The notes: a model not told the origin generated them from the letters alone. A stretch of 64,000 bases of DNA from Kriegella aquimaris (GCF_900103215.1 NZ_FNGV01000009.1:1-64000), one strand, 5' to 3'. Positions 54,814 to 64,000 are shown, counted from the stretch's first letter. Numbers and translations are program-made.

Positions 54814-57800
54814 TTAAAATTTAATATTCATGTTAAAACCGATATCCCTGGTAATCGGTAGACCCGTGGCTTCAAGACCTGTATACTGATCTCCGATAAT
54901 CCCGTTTTGATCGGGATGGATATGGGGAACCCATTTTTTAAGAACCGCCACATTATTGGCCACAATATCGAATTTCAAGCTTTTTATAAACTTGATATGA
55001 TCCAAGTGTGATGTAAAGTCATACCCTATGGATAATTGTCTTAACTGCCATGATCCGGCATTAAAAACCGATGCTTCAGATCCCCTATGGGTGCGTATGG
55101 TCTGGTAATATCCCTGAATGTCCGCTTGCGCTGTGTTGACACTGCCATCAGGATTGACCCCTTCGCCAATAACATAGCCGACATCCCGTCCGACCAACGT
55201 GGCTTTGTCAAGCCCGTGCCGATACGCATTGATATGGGTGCCCGAAATCATCTTATGGCCCAATTTATAATCTATTAAGAAGGAAGCTGTCAGGTTTTTG
55301 TATTTAAAACTGTTAGTAAACCCACCGACCCAAACGGGTAGTGCAGTGCCAAAATTAAGTTGCTCTTCAGATCGTAACGGAAATCCGTTGTTTGGATCGA
55401 ATACCTGATTTCCTTGATCGTCGCGCAACCATCCATAGCCGTAGAGCTGTGCCATTGGCTTACCGACCACCTGCCTAAGTTCTCCATGGAATTCGGCAAG
55501 TCCGACAGTAATAAAGTTGTCATCGACACTTTCGCCAAGACTCAACACTTCGGAAGTGTTATAGGATAAATTGGCAGATGTATTCCATGTAAAATTTTCA
55601 GTCCGTATGGGGCTGACCGATAAGAAGGCCTCGACCCCTTCGTTTCTACTTTCCCCCACATTTATGCGACGGGTGGTATAACCAGATGCATCTGAGGTCT
55701 GTGCTTGGAGAATCTGGTCCGAGGAAAGCTTGTTGTAATACGACGCTTCGAACCGTAAATTATTGAACAAGGTCAATTCTAGCCCTATTTCCCGTTCGGT
55801 CACCCGCATAGGTCTCAAATCTGTATTAGGAATGGTACTGGTGTCGATGCCTCCGACAGGTTGGCCTAAGAGTTGTAATGGATTAATGCGATAAGGCAAG
55901 TTGTCGGCGTATGCACCCACATCGGTGTCGCTACCTACCTCTGCATAGGCCAAGCGTATTTTTCCGAAGGAAAGCCAGCTCGGCATATTGTTAAACGCTT
56001 GGCTAAAAACAAAACTACCGGTTACTGAAGGATAGAGGATGCTTCTATTTTCTGGGGAAAGGGTAGAGAACCAGTCATTTCTCGCTGTGGCATTTACGTA
56101 TAGAAAGCCCCCGTACGAAAGTTCGGCCGCAGCATATAATGAATTTATCTGCTCTTCCGAACGCACATAATTGGGCGATACCGTACTAGCATTCCCGATA
56201 GTGTAGAGATTCCTAGTATAAAAGTTCTCTCCCAAAATGGTGTTCACGTCGGATCGACGGTACATTTGGTTGCCACCAAAATTCAACATTGTGCCAAACT
56301 CGCCGAACTGTTTGTTCGCGCTGATTAAAAAGTCGGCATTCACCTCCCTGAAGCGACGTTGGTCTTGAATATATTGACCATTTACAAAACCAGGAGGTGG
56401 ATCGGACTGTCTTTGGCTACCTGTGGGCAAATTATAATCCACATCACGCATGTAATAATCTTGCCCGATCCTTACTTGAGCGAACAACCAGTCAGCAAAA
56501 TCATATTTTGTCGTAATGTTGCCATATACCCGATCGCGCGTATTATTCTCAAAACGTTTTAGGGCGAAATACGGGTTGGTTCTGTTGGTAAACCTTGAAT
56601 ACGGAATTTCATCTCCATTTGCATCACAACAGTTCTCTCTCAAGAGATCAAGTGGCATTGTGGATGCAAGGGTGTAGATGACGACGGGACTAAAATCCTG
56701 CTCCGCTATATTCGGAGGGTTCGTACGTTCTTCATTGGAGTAATTGACATTTCCCGAAATGGTGAACTTTTTAAGTTTTTGTGTGAATCCAAGGTTTACC
56801 GTTCTTCTTACGTAGTCTGATCCGGGAAGAATAGATGTTGCATCCATATTTGCAGCAGAGAAACTGATGCCCCCATTTTCTCCACCAGAAGCGACAGAAA
56901 TCGTGTTCATCAAAGTCGAACTGTTTCTATAATAGTCCCTAATCTTGTTTGGGGTCGGGGTATAGGGCACTACGAGCCCGTCGAATAGAATTTGCGTGCC
57001 GCCTACGGGTTCCCCGAAACTCCAAACCCCGGTATTGGGGAACGGAGCATTGGGGCGAACCCCACCTTCTCCTTGACCATATTCATATTGGTAGTCGGTA
57101 TAATCAAGTGGCGCGCCATTGGTATAGTTGGTGTTAAAAGTAACTTCGACCCCACCTTCGTCAGACCTATTTTTGGTCGTAATCATGATAACACCATCTT
57201 TGGCCCTAGAACCGTATAGTGCCGAGGCAGCTGCACCTTTCAGAATGGTCATGTCAGCCACGTCGTCGGGATTGATACTGCTAAGTCCGTCACCACTATC
57301 GGATCGTCTGTTACTACCAACTTCACCAACATCTCCCTGAACCCCAAAAGAGGTATTGTTTATGGGAACACCATTTACTACGATTAATGGAGAGTTGTTA
57401 TTTCCAAAGGAAGAAATACCGCGTATTCTGATTTTGCTACTTCCCTGCGGACCCGACCCCAAGCCCGAAATATTGACTCCTGCGACTTTCCCTTGAAGGG
57501 CATCCATGAAGTTCGGGGTTCTATTCACGGCAAATTCTTCAGAATCGACCTTGGCTGTGGCGTAGCCCAATGTTTTTCGGTCTCTTTCAATCCCAAGTGC
57601 CGTCACTACGACTTCCCCTAAAGCCTCGGCGCTTTCTTCTAAGGTTACATTGATGGTAGATTGTCTGCCAACGGCCACCTCTTTAGCGGTAAAACCAATA
57701 TAACTAAAGACTAGAACGGCGCTGGTGCTCGGTACCATTATGGTGTAATTGCCATTGAAATCGGAGGTAACTCCAGTGTTGGTTCCTTTAACAAGAATGC

Positions 57801-58272
57801 TTGTCCCGGGTAAGGGCCCGCCATCAGAATCGGTGACGATGCCACTTATCTCTATGGGGTCTTGTAAAATGGGTGGGACCGAAGTCTTCCCTGCCGAGCG
57901 ATACGTGGTGTTCGAAGTCAGAACGATTTGTTTGTCAATAATCTTGAAATTAACGTTTCCAAAGGGAAAAAGCTTTTGAAGTACTTTTTCAATATTTATC
58001 CCCTTCACACGCATATCTACTTTGCGTTGCAGGTCTAAATCTTCTTTGCTATAAAAGAACTTAAACTCAGTCTTGGCTTCTATCGCATCGATTATTTCGA
58101 GTATCGTAGCCCCAGTTTTGTCTAAATCAATTTTCGTATTTTGGGCGTAGCCCGTAGTTGCGTGTAATTGGCAAAGTGATCCAAAGAAAAAAAAGAGGAT
58201 GGCAATCACTTGACAATTAAATTTTGGAAGTAGCGCATTGGCATCGTCCAATAGCCTCATTGGTTTTTTCAT
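54814..58272 (-). CDS. SusC-family TonB-dependent transporter with STN domain
   Basis: 1152 residues. Signal region about 1-45, then an STN (secretin/TonB short N-terminal) domain (TKIDLDKTGATILEIIDAIE, then VLQKLFPFGNVNFKI), carboxypeptidase-D-like domain (GTSILVKGTNTGVTSDFNGN), a TonB-box-like EVVVTALG, plug (KIRIRGISSFGNNNSPLIVV) and barrel. The STN domain points to control through the FecR gene 115 bp upstream. The second ATG at codon 5 is possible as start. Confidence 0.95.
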   Translation of the reverse strand: MKKPMRLLDDANALLPKFNCQVIAILFFFFGSLCQLHATTGYAQNTKIDLDKTGATILEIIDAIEAKTEFKFFYSKEDLDLQRKVDMRVKGINIEKVLQKLFPFGNVNFKIIDKQIVLTSNTTYRSAGKTSVPPILQDPIEISGIVTDSDGGPLPGTSILVKGTNTGVTSDFNGNYTIMVPSTSAVLVFSYIGFTAKEVAVGRQSTINVTLEESAEALGEVVVTALGIERDRKTLGYATAKVDSEEFAVNRTPNFMDALQGKVAGVNISGLGSGPQGSSKIRIRGISSFGNNNSPLIVVNGVPINNTSFGVQGDVGEVGSNRRSDSGDGLSSINPDDVADMTILKGAAASALYGSRAKDGVIMITTKNRSDEGGVEVTFNTNYTNGAPLDYTDYQYEYGQGEGGVRPNAPFPNTGVWSFGEPVGGTQILFDGLVVPYTPTPNKIRDYYRNSSTLMNTISVASGGENGGISFSAANMDATSILPGSDYVRRTVNLGFTQKLKKFTISGNVNYSNEERTNPPNIAEQDFSPVVIYTLASTMPLDLLRENCCDANGDEIPYSRFTNRTNPYFALKRFENNTRDRVYGNITTKYDFADWLFAQVRIGQDYYMRDVDYNLPTGSQRQSDPPPGFVNGQYIQDQRRFREVNADFLISANKQFGEFGTMLNFGGNQMYRRSDVNTILGENFYTRNLYTIGNASTVSPNYVRSEEQINSLYAAAELSYGGFLYVNATARNDWFSTLSPENRSILYPSVTGSFVFSQAFNNMPSWLSFGKIRLAYAEVGSDTDVGAYADNLPYRINPLQLLGQPVGGIDTSTIPNTDLRPMRVTEREIGLELTLFNNLRFEASYYNKLSSDQILQAQTSDASGYTTRRINVGESRNEGVEAFLSVSPIRTENFTWNTSANLSYNTSEVLSLGESVDDNFITVGLAEFHGELRQVVGKPMAQLYGYGWLRDDQGNQVFDPNNGFPLRSEEQLNFGTALPVWVGGFTNSFKYKNLTASFLIDYKLGHKMISGTHINAYRHGLDKATLVGRDVGYVIGEGVNPDGSVNTAQADIQGYYQTIRTHRGSEASVFNAGSWQLRQLSIGYDFTSHLDHIKFIKSLKFDIVANNVAVLKKWVPHIHPDQNGIIGDQYTGLEATGLPITRDIGFNMNIKF

Positions 58273-58387
58273 AATTACTTGTTTGGTTGATTAATTACGT
58301 TGTTCAGTGTATTGCATGAAGGTGCTTCTGCACTTTTCGAATGCGTGCTGTATATAATGAATGGGGTTTTAATTCATCTGGTATGTT

Positions 58388-59608
58388 TTAAGGTTTTCTT
58401 TTTTCCATAATGGTTATAGTGTTTCCTTTTTCCCTAAAATCGAAAGGAGTATGTTCTTGAAATACCCTTAAAATCTGATCTAGGGATTCTTTGGTGAAGG
58501 TTCCTGTAAATCGTTTTTTGTTCAATAGTGTAATATGATTATCAATAATGACATTAAAATGCCTTTCCAGTGTTTTGGCAATTGTTTCAAATGGATCATC
58601 GATGAATACCAATTTCCCTTTTGTCCAGGCGATGTACTTGTCTACGTTTACTTGATCAATGGCAATGGTATTCTTGAACATTACTGCACGCTGACCCGGG
58701 GCTATTTCGATGTCGTTGAAGCTTGAAACATCAGTTGCTTTATAGACACCGACACTTCCTTCTATTAAAACCACAGCGGTTTCGTTCTCTTCGCCGTAAC
58801 TAGAAATATTGAATTTTGTACCGTAAACTCGGGCATTCATTGTTTTGGTGATTACCTTGAAGGGCCATACCCTGTCTTTTTCTACCGAAAAATAGGCTTC
58901 GCCATCAAGAAAAACATTTCTTGCGCTATTGTTCGAGAAGGCTACGGGGTACCGTAGTTTAGAACCCGAATTCAAAAAGACATGAGATCCATCTGAAAGT
59001 TTCAGTTCAAATTTTTTGCCATAGGGTACGACCAATTCGTTATAGGCAAGGTGTTCTTGGTCTTTGACTCTTTTTTTATCGTAAACAAGAATATTTCGCT
59101 CTTGATTTACAACTCTATTCCCTTTTTCATTCATAATAACTTCCGAAGCCTGTTCATTGAGTATTTGCACGGATCCGTCTTCAAGTTGTAAGGTTATTTG
59201 TGAGCTGATAGTTTTTAGACTTTTCTCCTCGGAATTGAAAAGAAGGTGATAAAGTCCGAAAGTGGTACCTGTTATGATGATAAAGAGTGCGGCAAATCGC
59301 AGTAGAGATCTGATCTCAAACAGGGGTGATGGATGAAGTTGAAAATAGTTTCTATTGCTTTTTTTCTTTCTTTTTTGAAAAATATTTTGCCACATCGTAT
59401 CAATTTCTGTGGCAGAAAGTTCTTCTTTGCCGGCAAATTTCATCAGTCGCATCATACGTGCCGCATTTTCAACGGTCTCCTTTTTCTTTGGATTTTGCAC
59501 GACCCAGTTTTCCCAAAAATTACGCGTCAAACGGTCCGGGTCCAAAATCCATTTCTGAAAATAGGTGTCCTTTACAAAATCTTCTTCTTTGTAATGGGTG
59601 TATTTCAT
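58388..59608 (-). CDS. FecR-family anti-sigma factor
   Basis: 406 residues from the ATG at 59608 (MKYTHYKEEDFV, the usual FecR start); an ATG at 59620 is also open. A short cytoplasmic part is followed by one membrane segment (FAALFIIITGTTFGLYHLLF), a FecR domain (LSDGSHVFLNSGSKLRYP, FLDGEAYFSV, VYGTKFNISSYG, GQRAVMF) and a C-terminal DUF4974 domain. It normally binds an ECF sigma factor and receives a signal from the STN domain of a SusC protein, here the next gene. No sigma factor gene is next to it. Confidence 0.94.
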   Translation of the reverse strand: MKYTHYKEEDFVKDTYFQKWILDPDRLTRNFWENWVVQNPKKKETVENAARMMRLMKFAGKEELSATEIDTMWQNIFQKRKKKSNRNYFQLHPSPLFEIRSLLRFAALFIIITGTTFGLYHLLFNSEEKSLKTISSQITLQLEDGSVQILNEQASEVIMNEKGNRVVNQERNILVYDKKRVKDQEHLAYNELVVPYGKKFELKLSDGSHVFLNSGSKLRYPVAFSNNSARNVFLDGEAYFSVEKDRVWPFKVITKTMNARVYGTKFNISSYGEENETAVVLIEGSVGVYKATDVSSFNDIEIAPGQRAVMFKNTIAIDQVNVDKYIAWTKGKLVFIDDPFETIAKTLERHFNVIIDNHITLLNKKRFTGTFTKESLDQILRVFQEHTPFDFREKGNTITIMEKRKP

Positions 59609-59620
59609 GCTGCAATTCAT

Positions 59621-59959
59621 TTGGTACTACCGAAGTAATTGTGCCATGCCGACTACTGGTATTAAGAAAGAGACGGAAATTTGATTTTTACCCCAATAAA
59701 ATCCATTTTTTTGCTGAAAAAAGAATATGAAATCAGTATTTAGTAGCTTGATATAAAGTGTTTTGGTAAAAAAATATGCTACATATGGACGTATCTTATA
59801 GGTCTATGGACATCCTATTTCTTTCACGAAGAAAATTCAAAAAAAATACGTGTCGGAATGCTATTTTCAAAAAAGGAATCCTTCTGGAGGAGACTCAAAA
59901 AAAACAGCACCGTTTAAATCAAACGATGCTGTTTCTGACTAACCTAACTAATTTTTTTG
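59621..59959. other. Intergenic region upstream of fecR
   Basis: No believable gene was found in these 339 bases; the open frame at 59776-59997 on the plus strand crosses the terminator of the neighbouring operon and has no recognisable content. No ECF sigma factor is encoded here, where one is usual. The right part holds the terminator at 59902-59934. The rest is AT-rich. Confidence 0.5.
59902..59934 (-). terminator. Terminator of the glucarate operon
   Basis: AAACAGCA plus CGTTT (59902-59915) pair with AAACG plus TGCTGTTT (59921-59934) with one mismatch and a 5-base loop. On the minus strand a T-rich run follows. It lies 25 bp after the stop of the mannonate-dehydratase-like gene. Confidence 0.75.
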
Positions 59960-61132
59960 TTAATACCCCATGTCGATGGCGTGCATTAATGCTTTGATAT
60001 ATCCGAAAGCATAGGCATGGCCTTGAAGTCCGCTTGCGGGATCTTTATGATAGGGTATGTGGTCGGGCATGACCATACCGGCATAATCTACATCGCGTAA
60101 GGCTTTAATGATCTCACCGAAATCCATATCCCCGTTGTCGGGATATACTTCTTGAAAATCATTATATCCTCCTTTGATATTGCGTAGGTGTATATTGAAT
60201 ATTTGTTTTCGTTCACCCACCCATTTGATGATAGGCAAAATTTCTGTTCGTGGGTTTTTCAAACCCTCAGCTGTGGATCCAAGACAAAGGTTGAAGCCAT
60301 GCGACGGACTGTCGTAAAGTTGGGCAAAGCGTTTTATGCCCTCGAAGACATCAGGACTGTTCCATCGCGTTATGCCTCGGTACCCGACTGGCGCCGGGGG
60401 GTCTGCAATATGGTTGGCCAATTGCACATTGTATTCCTCGGCCACAGGAATGACCCGATCCAAGAAATAGGTGATACGCTCGAATATTTCGTCGATGTCC
60501 ACTTTTCCTGCAATGGTGAGTCCTTCGTTTTTGGCAAGCGATTTTTCGAGGTTCCAGCTTCTGTAATACGTATTGCCACGGGTCTTGTCAAGTGTATCTT
60601 CAGTTCTTAGGATGACGTGTATGATGGTATTGTACATTAACGTTTTCACTCCGGTTTTACTGGCGACGGAAATCATTTGCTGAATCATTTCTATTTCGCG
60701 GTCACGTGCAGGGCTTTTACCCAACATGATGTTCGGGGTGCTTATGTTTTCAATGCCTGCGGACGACAATGGCAGGTGATAGGCGTCTAGAGTGATACCA
60801 TATTTTTCGCAAGCTTCCCGTTTTCGCATGGAGTCATCTATGTCCCATCCGACACCCTCGATTAGTTTAGGGGATCCGCCATCCATATTAAAGACACCAT
60901 AGCGGGCCAAAAATTCTAGGTTTTCTTTTCCAGTGCCCCCATGTTGACATCCGATTTTCATCAGCATCGGTTTTTTGGACATCTTGGAGATTTCTTCCTT
61001 TATATTTTTTGTTGATGTTTTTTCGCTGTGTGCCGAGACCGTACCCATTGATCCGAATGCAGCAGCTCCCAATCCTCCTTTTAATAAAGTAGAGAGGGCC
61101 TTTCTTCGATTTAACTTTTCAAGTTCTTTCAT
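59960..61132 (-). CDS. Mannonate-dehydratase-like TIM-barrel protein with Tat-type signal
   Basis: 390 residues. It resembles UxuA-type mannonate dehydratases and related sugar isomerase-like barrels: KIGCQHGGTGKENLEFLARY, HLPLSSAGIENISTPNIMLG, NHIADPPAPVGYRGITRW, NLCLGSTAEGL, FNIHLRNIKGGYNDFQEVYP, MVMPDHIPY. The N-terminus NRRKALSTLLKGGLGAAAFG has a twin-arginine motif and a hydrophobic stretch, suggesting export of a folded enzyme. UxuA itself is cytoplasmic, so this is unusual. It ends an operon with glucarate dehydratase, GarR and GntP, so an acid-sugar role is likely. Confidence 0.8.
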   Translation of the reverse strand: MKELEKLNRRKALSTLLKGGLGAAAFGSMGTVSAHSEKTSTKNIKEEISKMSKKPMLMKIGCQHGGTGKENLEFLARYGVFNMDGGSPKLIEGVGWDIDDSMRKREACEKYGITLDAYHLPLSSAGIENISTPNIMLGKSPARDREIEMIQQMISVASKTGVKTLMYNTIIHVILRTEDTLDKTRGNTYYRSWNLEKSLAKNEGLTIAGKVDIDEIFERITYFLDRVIPVAEEYNVQLANHIADPPAPVGYRGITRWNSPDVFEGIKRFAQLYDSPSHGFNLCLGSTAEGLKNPRTEILPIIKWVGERKQIFNIHLRNIKGGYNDFQEVYPDNGDMDFGEIIKALRDVDYAGMVMPDHIPYHKDPASGLQGHAYAFGYIKALMHAIDMGY

Positions 61133-61183
61133 TTTTAGAGGTTTTTAAAAGCATATTTATCGACTTGGGCATAGCGGTGATTG

Positions 61184-62467
61184 TTACCATCGTTGTAGTT
61201 TAAAATGCCATTGCGGGTCAACTTTTTGCATTTCTACTTCATCATTCCGTTCTTTTAGGCCGCAGGCCAAGAATTTCTTATGAAGTTTTTGCAACTGCTC
61301 CCGATCTAACGTTACTCCAAGACCAGGTCCGTCTGGCACAGTAACGAATCCGTCAATTATGGGAATTTTACCCCCGTCAATCACCTCGTCGGCTTGCCAT
61401 GGATAATGAGTGTCTAGGGCATAGTCAAGATGTGGGATGGCCGCCCCCAAATGCACCATTGCGGCCATGGAAATACCGAGGTGACTATTGGAATGCATTG
61501 AAAACCCCCTACCGAAGGTCTGGCAGATTTTATTCAGTTCCATTGATGCCCGCAAACCGCCCCAAAAGTGATGGTCGGACAAAATGATATGTTCCGACCC
61601 TAATCGAATGCTTGCAGGAAGATCTTCAAAAGAGGTGGTGCACATATTGGTTGCTAACGGAATATCGACTTTTTGACTCAATAGCGCCATATCAATTTGG
61701 CCTCTGACGGGATCTTCATAGTATTCAAGAATGCCCTCCATTTTTTTACCATATTTTATGGCGGTCTCCAATGACCAAATGGCGTTTGGGTCTAACCGCA
61801 AAGGTGTATCGGCGCCAAAGGCATCCCGCAAGGCTAAAATACTTTCGTATTCGATTTCAGGAGGACGCGCGCCACCCTTTAGTTTTATAGATTGAAACCC
61901 GAATGCCTCGCACATGGCTTTGGCCTGGTCGACTATCTGATCGGGGGATAGGGCCTCCTCTTGACGGGCCCGTAACCAACCGGATGCTTCCGTATCCTTA
62001 TCTGATCCGAGTGCTCCCCCAGCACCTTCGTATTTATAAAAAAGATAGGCAGAAAAAGGAACTTTGTTTCTTGACCTTCCTCCCAGTAAATCTACAACGG
62101 GACGATCTAATTTTTTACCGATACAATCTAAACAAGCAACTTCGATTGCACTGAACAAATGTACCAGTAACCTTTGGTCCCAAGGTGCGACTCCCCGTTG
62201 GTCGTCGCGTTCCCCAAATTTTTGATTGATCAATGTCTTGATCGTATGGAGTTGAAATACGTCTTGACCGATTAGATGTGATTTTAATTCGGTCAACGCT
62301 TTGTATATTTTTTCGCTCCCGGGAATTTCACTCAGTCCGGTAATTCCAGAATCAGTGATTATTTCTACGATAATACGAAGTGCATAAGGGGCATGCAGCC
62401 CCGCCGCATTTAATAATGGAGGGTCTCCGACTGCAATCTGGGTGATATTTATATCGGTAATTTTCAC
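61184..62467 (-). CDS. gudD: Glucarate dehydratase-like enolase-superfamily enzyme
   Basis: 427 residues from a GTG start that gives the expected N-terminus MKITDINITQIAVGDPPLLN. Enolase-superfamily catalytic regions are present: KLKGG (base Lys), LRLDPNAIWS (metal Asp), YYEDPV (metal Glu), ATNMCTTSFED (Asn), DHHFWGG and the His in MHSNSHLG. The overall match is to the GudD subgroup, which dehydrates D-glucarate to 5-keto-4-deoxy-D-glucarate. It is flanked by GarR and GntP, supporting an aldarate pathway. Activity on another aldarate is possible. Confidence 0.88.
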   Translation of the reverse strand: MKITDINITQIAVGDPPLLNAAGLHAPYALRIIVEIITDSGITGLSEIPGSEKIYKALTELKSHLIGQDVFQLHTIKTLINQKFGERDDQRGVAPWDQRLLVHLFSAIEVACLDCIGKKLDRPVVDLLGGRSRNKVPFSAYLFYKYEGAGGALGSDKDTEASGWLRARQEEALSPDQIVDQAKAMCEAFGFQSIKLKGGARPPEIEYESILALRDAFGADTPLRLDPNAIWSLETAIKYGKKMEGILEYYEDPVRGQIDMALLSQKVDIPLATNMCTTSFEDLPASIRLGSEHIILSDHHFWGGLRASMELNKICQTFGRGFSMHSNSHLGISMAAMVHLGAAIPHLDYALDTHYPWQADEVIDGGKIPIIDGFVTVPDGPGLGVTLDREQLQKLHKKFLACGLKERNDEVEMQKVDPQWHFKLQRW

Positions 62468-62506
62468 GGTTTCATTTTAAATAGGAAATTCATTTTATTC
62501 GAACAT

Positions 62507-63379
62507 TCAAATGGCGGCCAGCTCGGCAAGTAGTACATACAATGCGCTGTGGTCGAGCTCTCCTTTTCCCTGGGCAATAAGGGCATCCATATTGGCAGCG
62601 ACCTGAGCGCTACCCTGTAAGGGAACAGAGAATTCTTTTCCAGCTTGAAGCGCGATGTTCATATCTTTTCGGTGTAGTTTTACTTTAAAGCCCGGCTTGA
62701 AATTGTCATCGATGATCCGTTGTCCGTGCAAATCAAGAATACGACTTTGGGCAAATCCGCCAAGTAACGCTTCCCTCATTTTTTCGAGGTTTACATCTGC
62801 TTTCTTTGCGAGGGCAAAAGCTTCAGCTACGGCCTGAATAGTCATTCCCACAATGATTTGATTGCAAGCCTTCGTCGTTTGGCCGGCCCCTGCATCACCA
62901 ATCAATACGGCGCTTTTTCCCATTACATTAAATAGTGGGAGCACTTTGTCAAAGGCATCTTGGCTGCCTCCTACCATTATTGAAATTGTGCCACTTTCTG
63001 CACCTACCTGCCCTCCGGATACAGGAGCATCCAAAGCTTCAACTTTCTTTTCTTGAAAGGCGTTGTATATTTTTTTTGCGGTTGCGGGTGCTATGGTCGA
63101 CATATCAACGAAAATCGACCCAGGGCGTATGCCTTCAATAACCCCGTCTTTGCCTAAAACTACGGTCTCTACTTCTGGCGAATCTGGAAGCATGGTAATG
63201 ACGACGTCGCTATCATGGGCTAAGGCTTTACTCGTTTTATATTCTTTTGCCCCAGCGGCGGCGACCTCTTTGGCTGCCGCACTGGTTTCCAATATCAATA
63301 CAGTGTATCCTGCCTTGATTAAATTTAATGCCATGGGTTTCCCCATTATTCCTAATCCTATGAATCCTACTTTTTCCAT
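62507..63379 (-). CDS. garR: Tartronate semialdehyde reductase (2-hydroxy-3-oxopropionate reductase)
   Basis: 290 residues of the beta-hydroxyacid dehydrogenase family: NAD(P) motif FIGLGIMGKPMALNL at residues 6-20, DAPVSGGQVGAESGT (substrate loop) and the catalytic Lys in TTKACNQ near residue 170. It reduces tartronate semialdehyde to glycerate after an aldolase splits keto-deoxy-glucarate. The aldolase (garL type) is not in the window. A related 3-hydroxyisobutyrate dehydrogenase cannot be excluded, but the neighbours favour GarR. Confidence 0.87.
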   Translation of the reverse strand: MEKVGFIGLGIMGKPMALNLIKAGYTVLILETSAAAKEVAAAGAKEYKTSKALAHDSDVVITMLPDSPEVETVVLGKDGVIEGIRPGSIFVDMSTIAPATAKKIYNAFQEKKVEALDAPVSGGQVGAESGTISIMVGGSQDAFDKVLPLFNVMGKSAVLIGDAGAGQTTKACNQIIVGMTIQAVAEAFALAKKADVNLEKMREALLGGFAQSRILDLHGQRIIDDNFKPGFKVKLHRKDMNIALQAGKEFSVPLQGSAQVAANMDALIAQGKGELDHSALYVLLAELAAI

Positions 63380-63440
63380 TTTTTGTGTTCTATTTTATGC
63401 GATTGTTCGGTTAAAATTAATTATATATTATTCTGTTGTT

Positions 63441-64000
63441 CTATACCAAAGGCCACAGTTGTGCGGCAATTAAAATAACGATAAGGCCGGTTACGCCCAT
63501 TATCGTCAACATGGGTGAAAATGTTTTCAATAGTTCCTTTTCAGTCAAGTTACTCATTTTACATACAATCCAAAACCCGCTGTCGTTCATCCAAGGAAAT
63601 ATTTTAGAGCCACAGGCAATGGCAAGTCCGACATAAAGTTGATGGTAGCCGAGATCCATTGTAGCCGACATGCCTGCAAGAATTCCCGAAGCAGTAATCA
63701 TGGCAACCGTAGCTGATCCTTGGGCGGTTCGCACCACCATTGCTATAAAAAAGGCGAGAGGTATGATGGCCATTTGATAGCCTTGGGTGAGTTCTCCGAT
63801 GCGGGCACTAATGCCAGTCTGTTGCAACATTCCTCCGAAAGCACCTCCCGCAGCGGTAATCAATATGATGACTCCACCACTCATCAATGCGGTTTGTACT
63901 GCTTTTCCCATTGCCGTCTTATCTTCTTTTTTTTGGAGGACTAGCAGGATTAAGGCGGATAGTGCACCACAGATCAAGGCCGTGTTCTTTTCCCCAAAGA
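63441..64000 (-). CDS. GntP-family acid-sugar:proton symporter, C-terminal part
   Basis: The C-terminal 186 codons of a permease whose start lies beyond the right edge. The reverse strand reads FGEKNTALICGALSALILLV at the edge, then AAGGAFGGMLQQTG, RTAQGSATVAMITASG and FPWMNDSGFW, all typical of the GntP/GntT gluconate transporter family. It is the first visible gene of the operon GntP, garR, gudD, mannonate-dehydratase-like. It probably imports gluconate, glucarate or a similar acid sugar. Confidence 0.92.
   Translation of the reverse strand, partial: FGEKNTALICGALSALILLVLQKKEDKTAMGKAVQTALMSGGVIILITAAGGAFGGMLQQTGISARIGELTQGYQMAIIPLAFFIAMVVRTAQGSATVAMITASGILAGMSATMDLGYHQLYVGLAIACGSKIFPWMNDSGFWIVCKMSNLTEKELLKTFSPMLTIMGVTGLIVILIAAQLWPLV

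Noticed and set aside
59776-59997. Plus-strand open frame of 73 residues upstream of fecR as a lost sigma factor
   Set aside because: It runs through the terminator at 59902-59934 and has no sigma-70 region 2 or 4 pattern.
1-64000. CRISPR arrays, insertion sequences, prophage genes, tRNA or rRNA
   Set aside because: No tandem spacer-repeat pattern, transposase, integrase or RNA gene core was seen on either strand.

Overview
The window looks like chromosomal DNA of a marine member of the Flavobacteriaceae (Bacteroidota). The signs are two SusC/SusD pairs, an STN-domain SusC with a FecR anti-sigma factor, several lipoproteins and SPI-type exported sugar hydrolases, sulfatases, promoter elements of the TAnnTTTG type, and few Shine-Dalgarno sequences. 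The genus cannot be named from what is visible. No rRNA, tRNA, insertion sequence, phage gene or CRISPR array was seen.

Layout. (1) 1-7054, minus strand: uronate catabolism (uxaC and the start of kdgK) and an exported set of GH28, a double esterase and an esterase-GH43 fusion; two near-identical LacI-type palindromes lie upstream of uxaC and of GH28. (2) 7663-10842, plus strand: a compact four-gene signalling cassette made of a coiled-coil protein, a protein like the N-terminal domain of cyanobacterial OmpA-type proteins but without OmpA, a Ras/Rab-like small GTPase, and a soluble hybrid histidine kinase. This is the best candidate for a little-described system. (3) 11360-42156: a large rhamnose-polysaccharide locus. 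It holds GH105, GH106, DUF4861, two sulfatases (one fused to GH78), an alginate-lyase-superfamily protein, SusC/SusD, an oxidative module (cytochrome c dehydrogenase-like, FG-GAP propeller, DUF1080), L-rhamnose mutarotase, a GntR regulator, and a rhamnose catabolic operon (isomerase, kinase, bifunctional aldolase/dehydrogenase, L-lactate dehydrogenase, NCS1-type permease). (4) 42254-45157: heparinase II/III-like lyase and NodB deacetylase. (5) 45366-48429: thiamine salvage operon thiM-thiE-thiD-tenA under a TPP riboswitch. (6) 48521-52989: CE6-like esterase, two oxidoreductases with a TetR regulator, and a TIM-barrel lipoprotein. (7) 53256-59608: FecR, STN-SusC and SusD. (8) 59960-64000: GntP permease, tartronate semialdehyde reductase, glucarate dehydratase and a Tat-signal mannonate-dehydratase-like protein.

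How the genes work together. Region 3 has five promoters with one geometry: a 20-bp site close to GAAACAGGACAGTACAGGAT, then exactly 21 bp, then a TAnnTTTG-like -7 element. These five promoters drive GH106-GH105, DUF4861-sulfatase-rhaM, sulfatase-GH78, SusC-SusD-oxidative module, and the rhamnose catabolic operon. I infer one rhamnose regulon, probably controlled by the GntR protein at 18759-19805 acting as an activator. The enzyme set (two sulfatases, unsaturated uronyl hydrolase, rhamnosidases, candidate lyases, uronate isomerase, KDG kinase) fits a sulfated rhamnose-uronic acid polysaccharide such as ulvan. The GH28, GH43 and esterase set next to it could instead serve a rhamnogalacturonan-like pectin.
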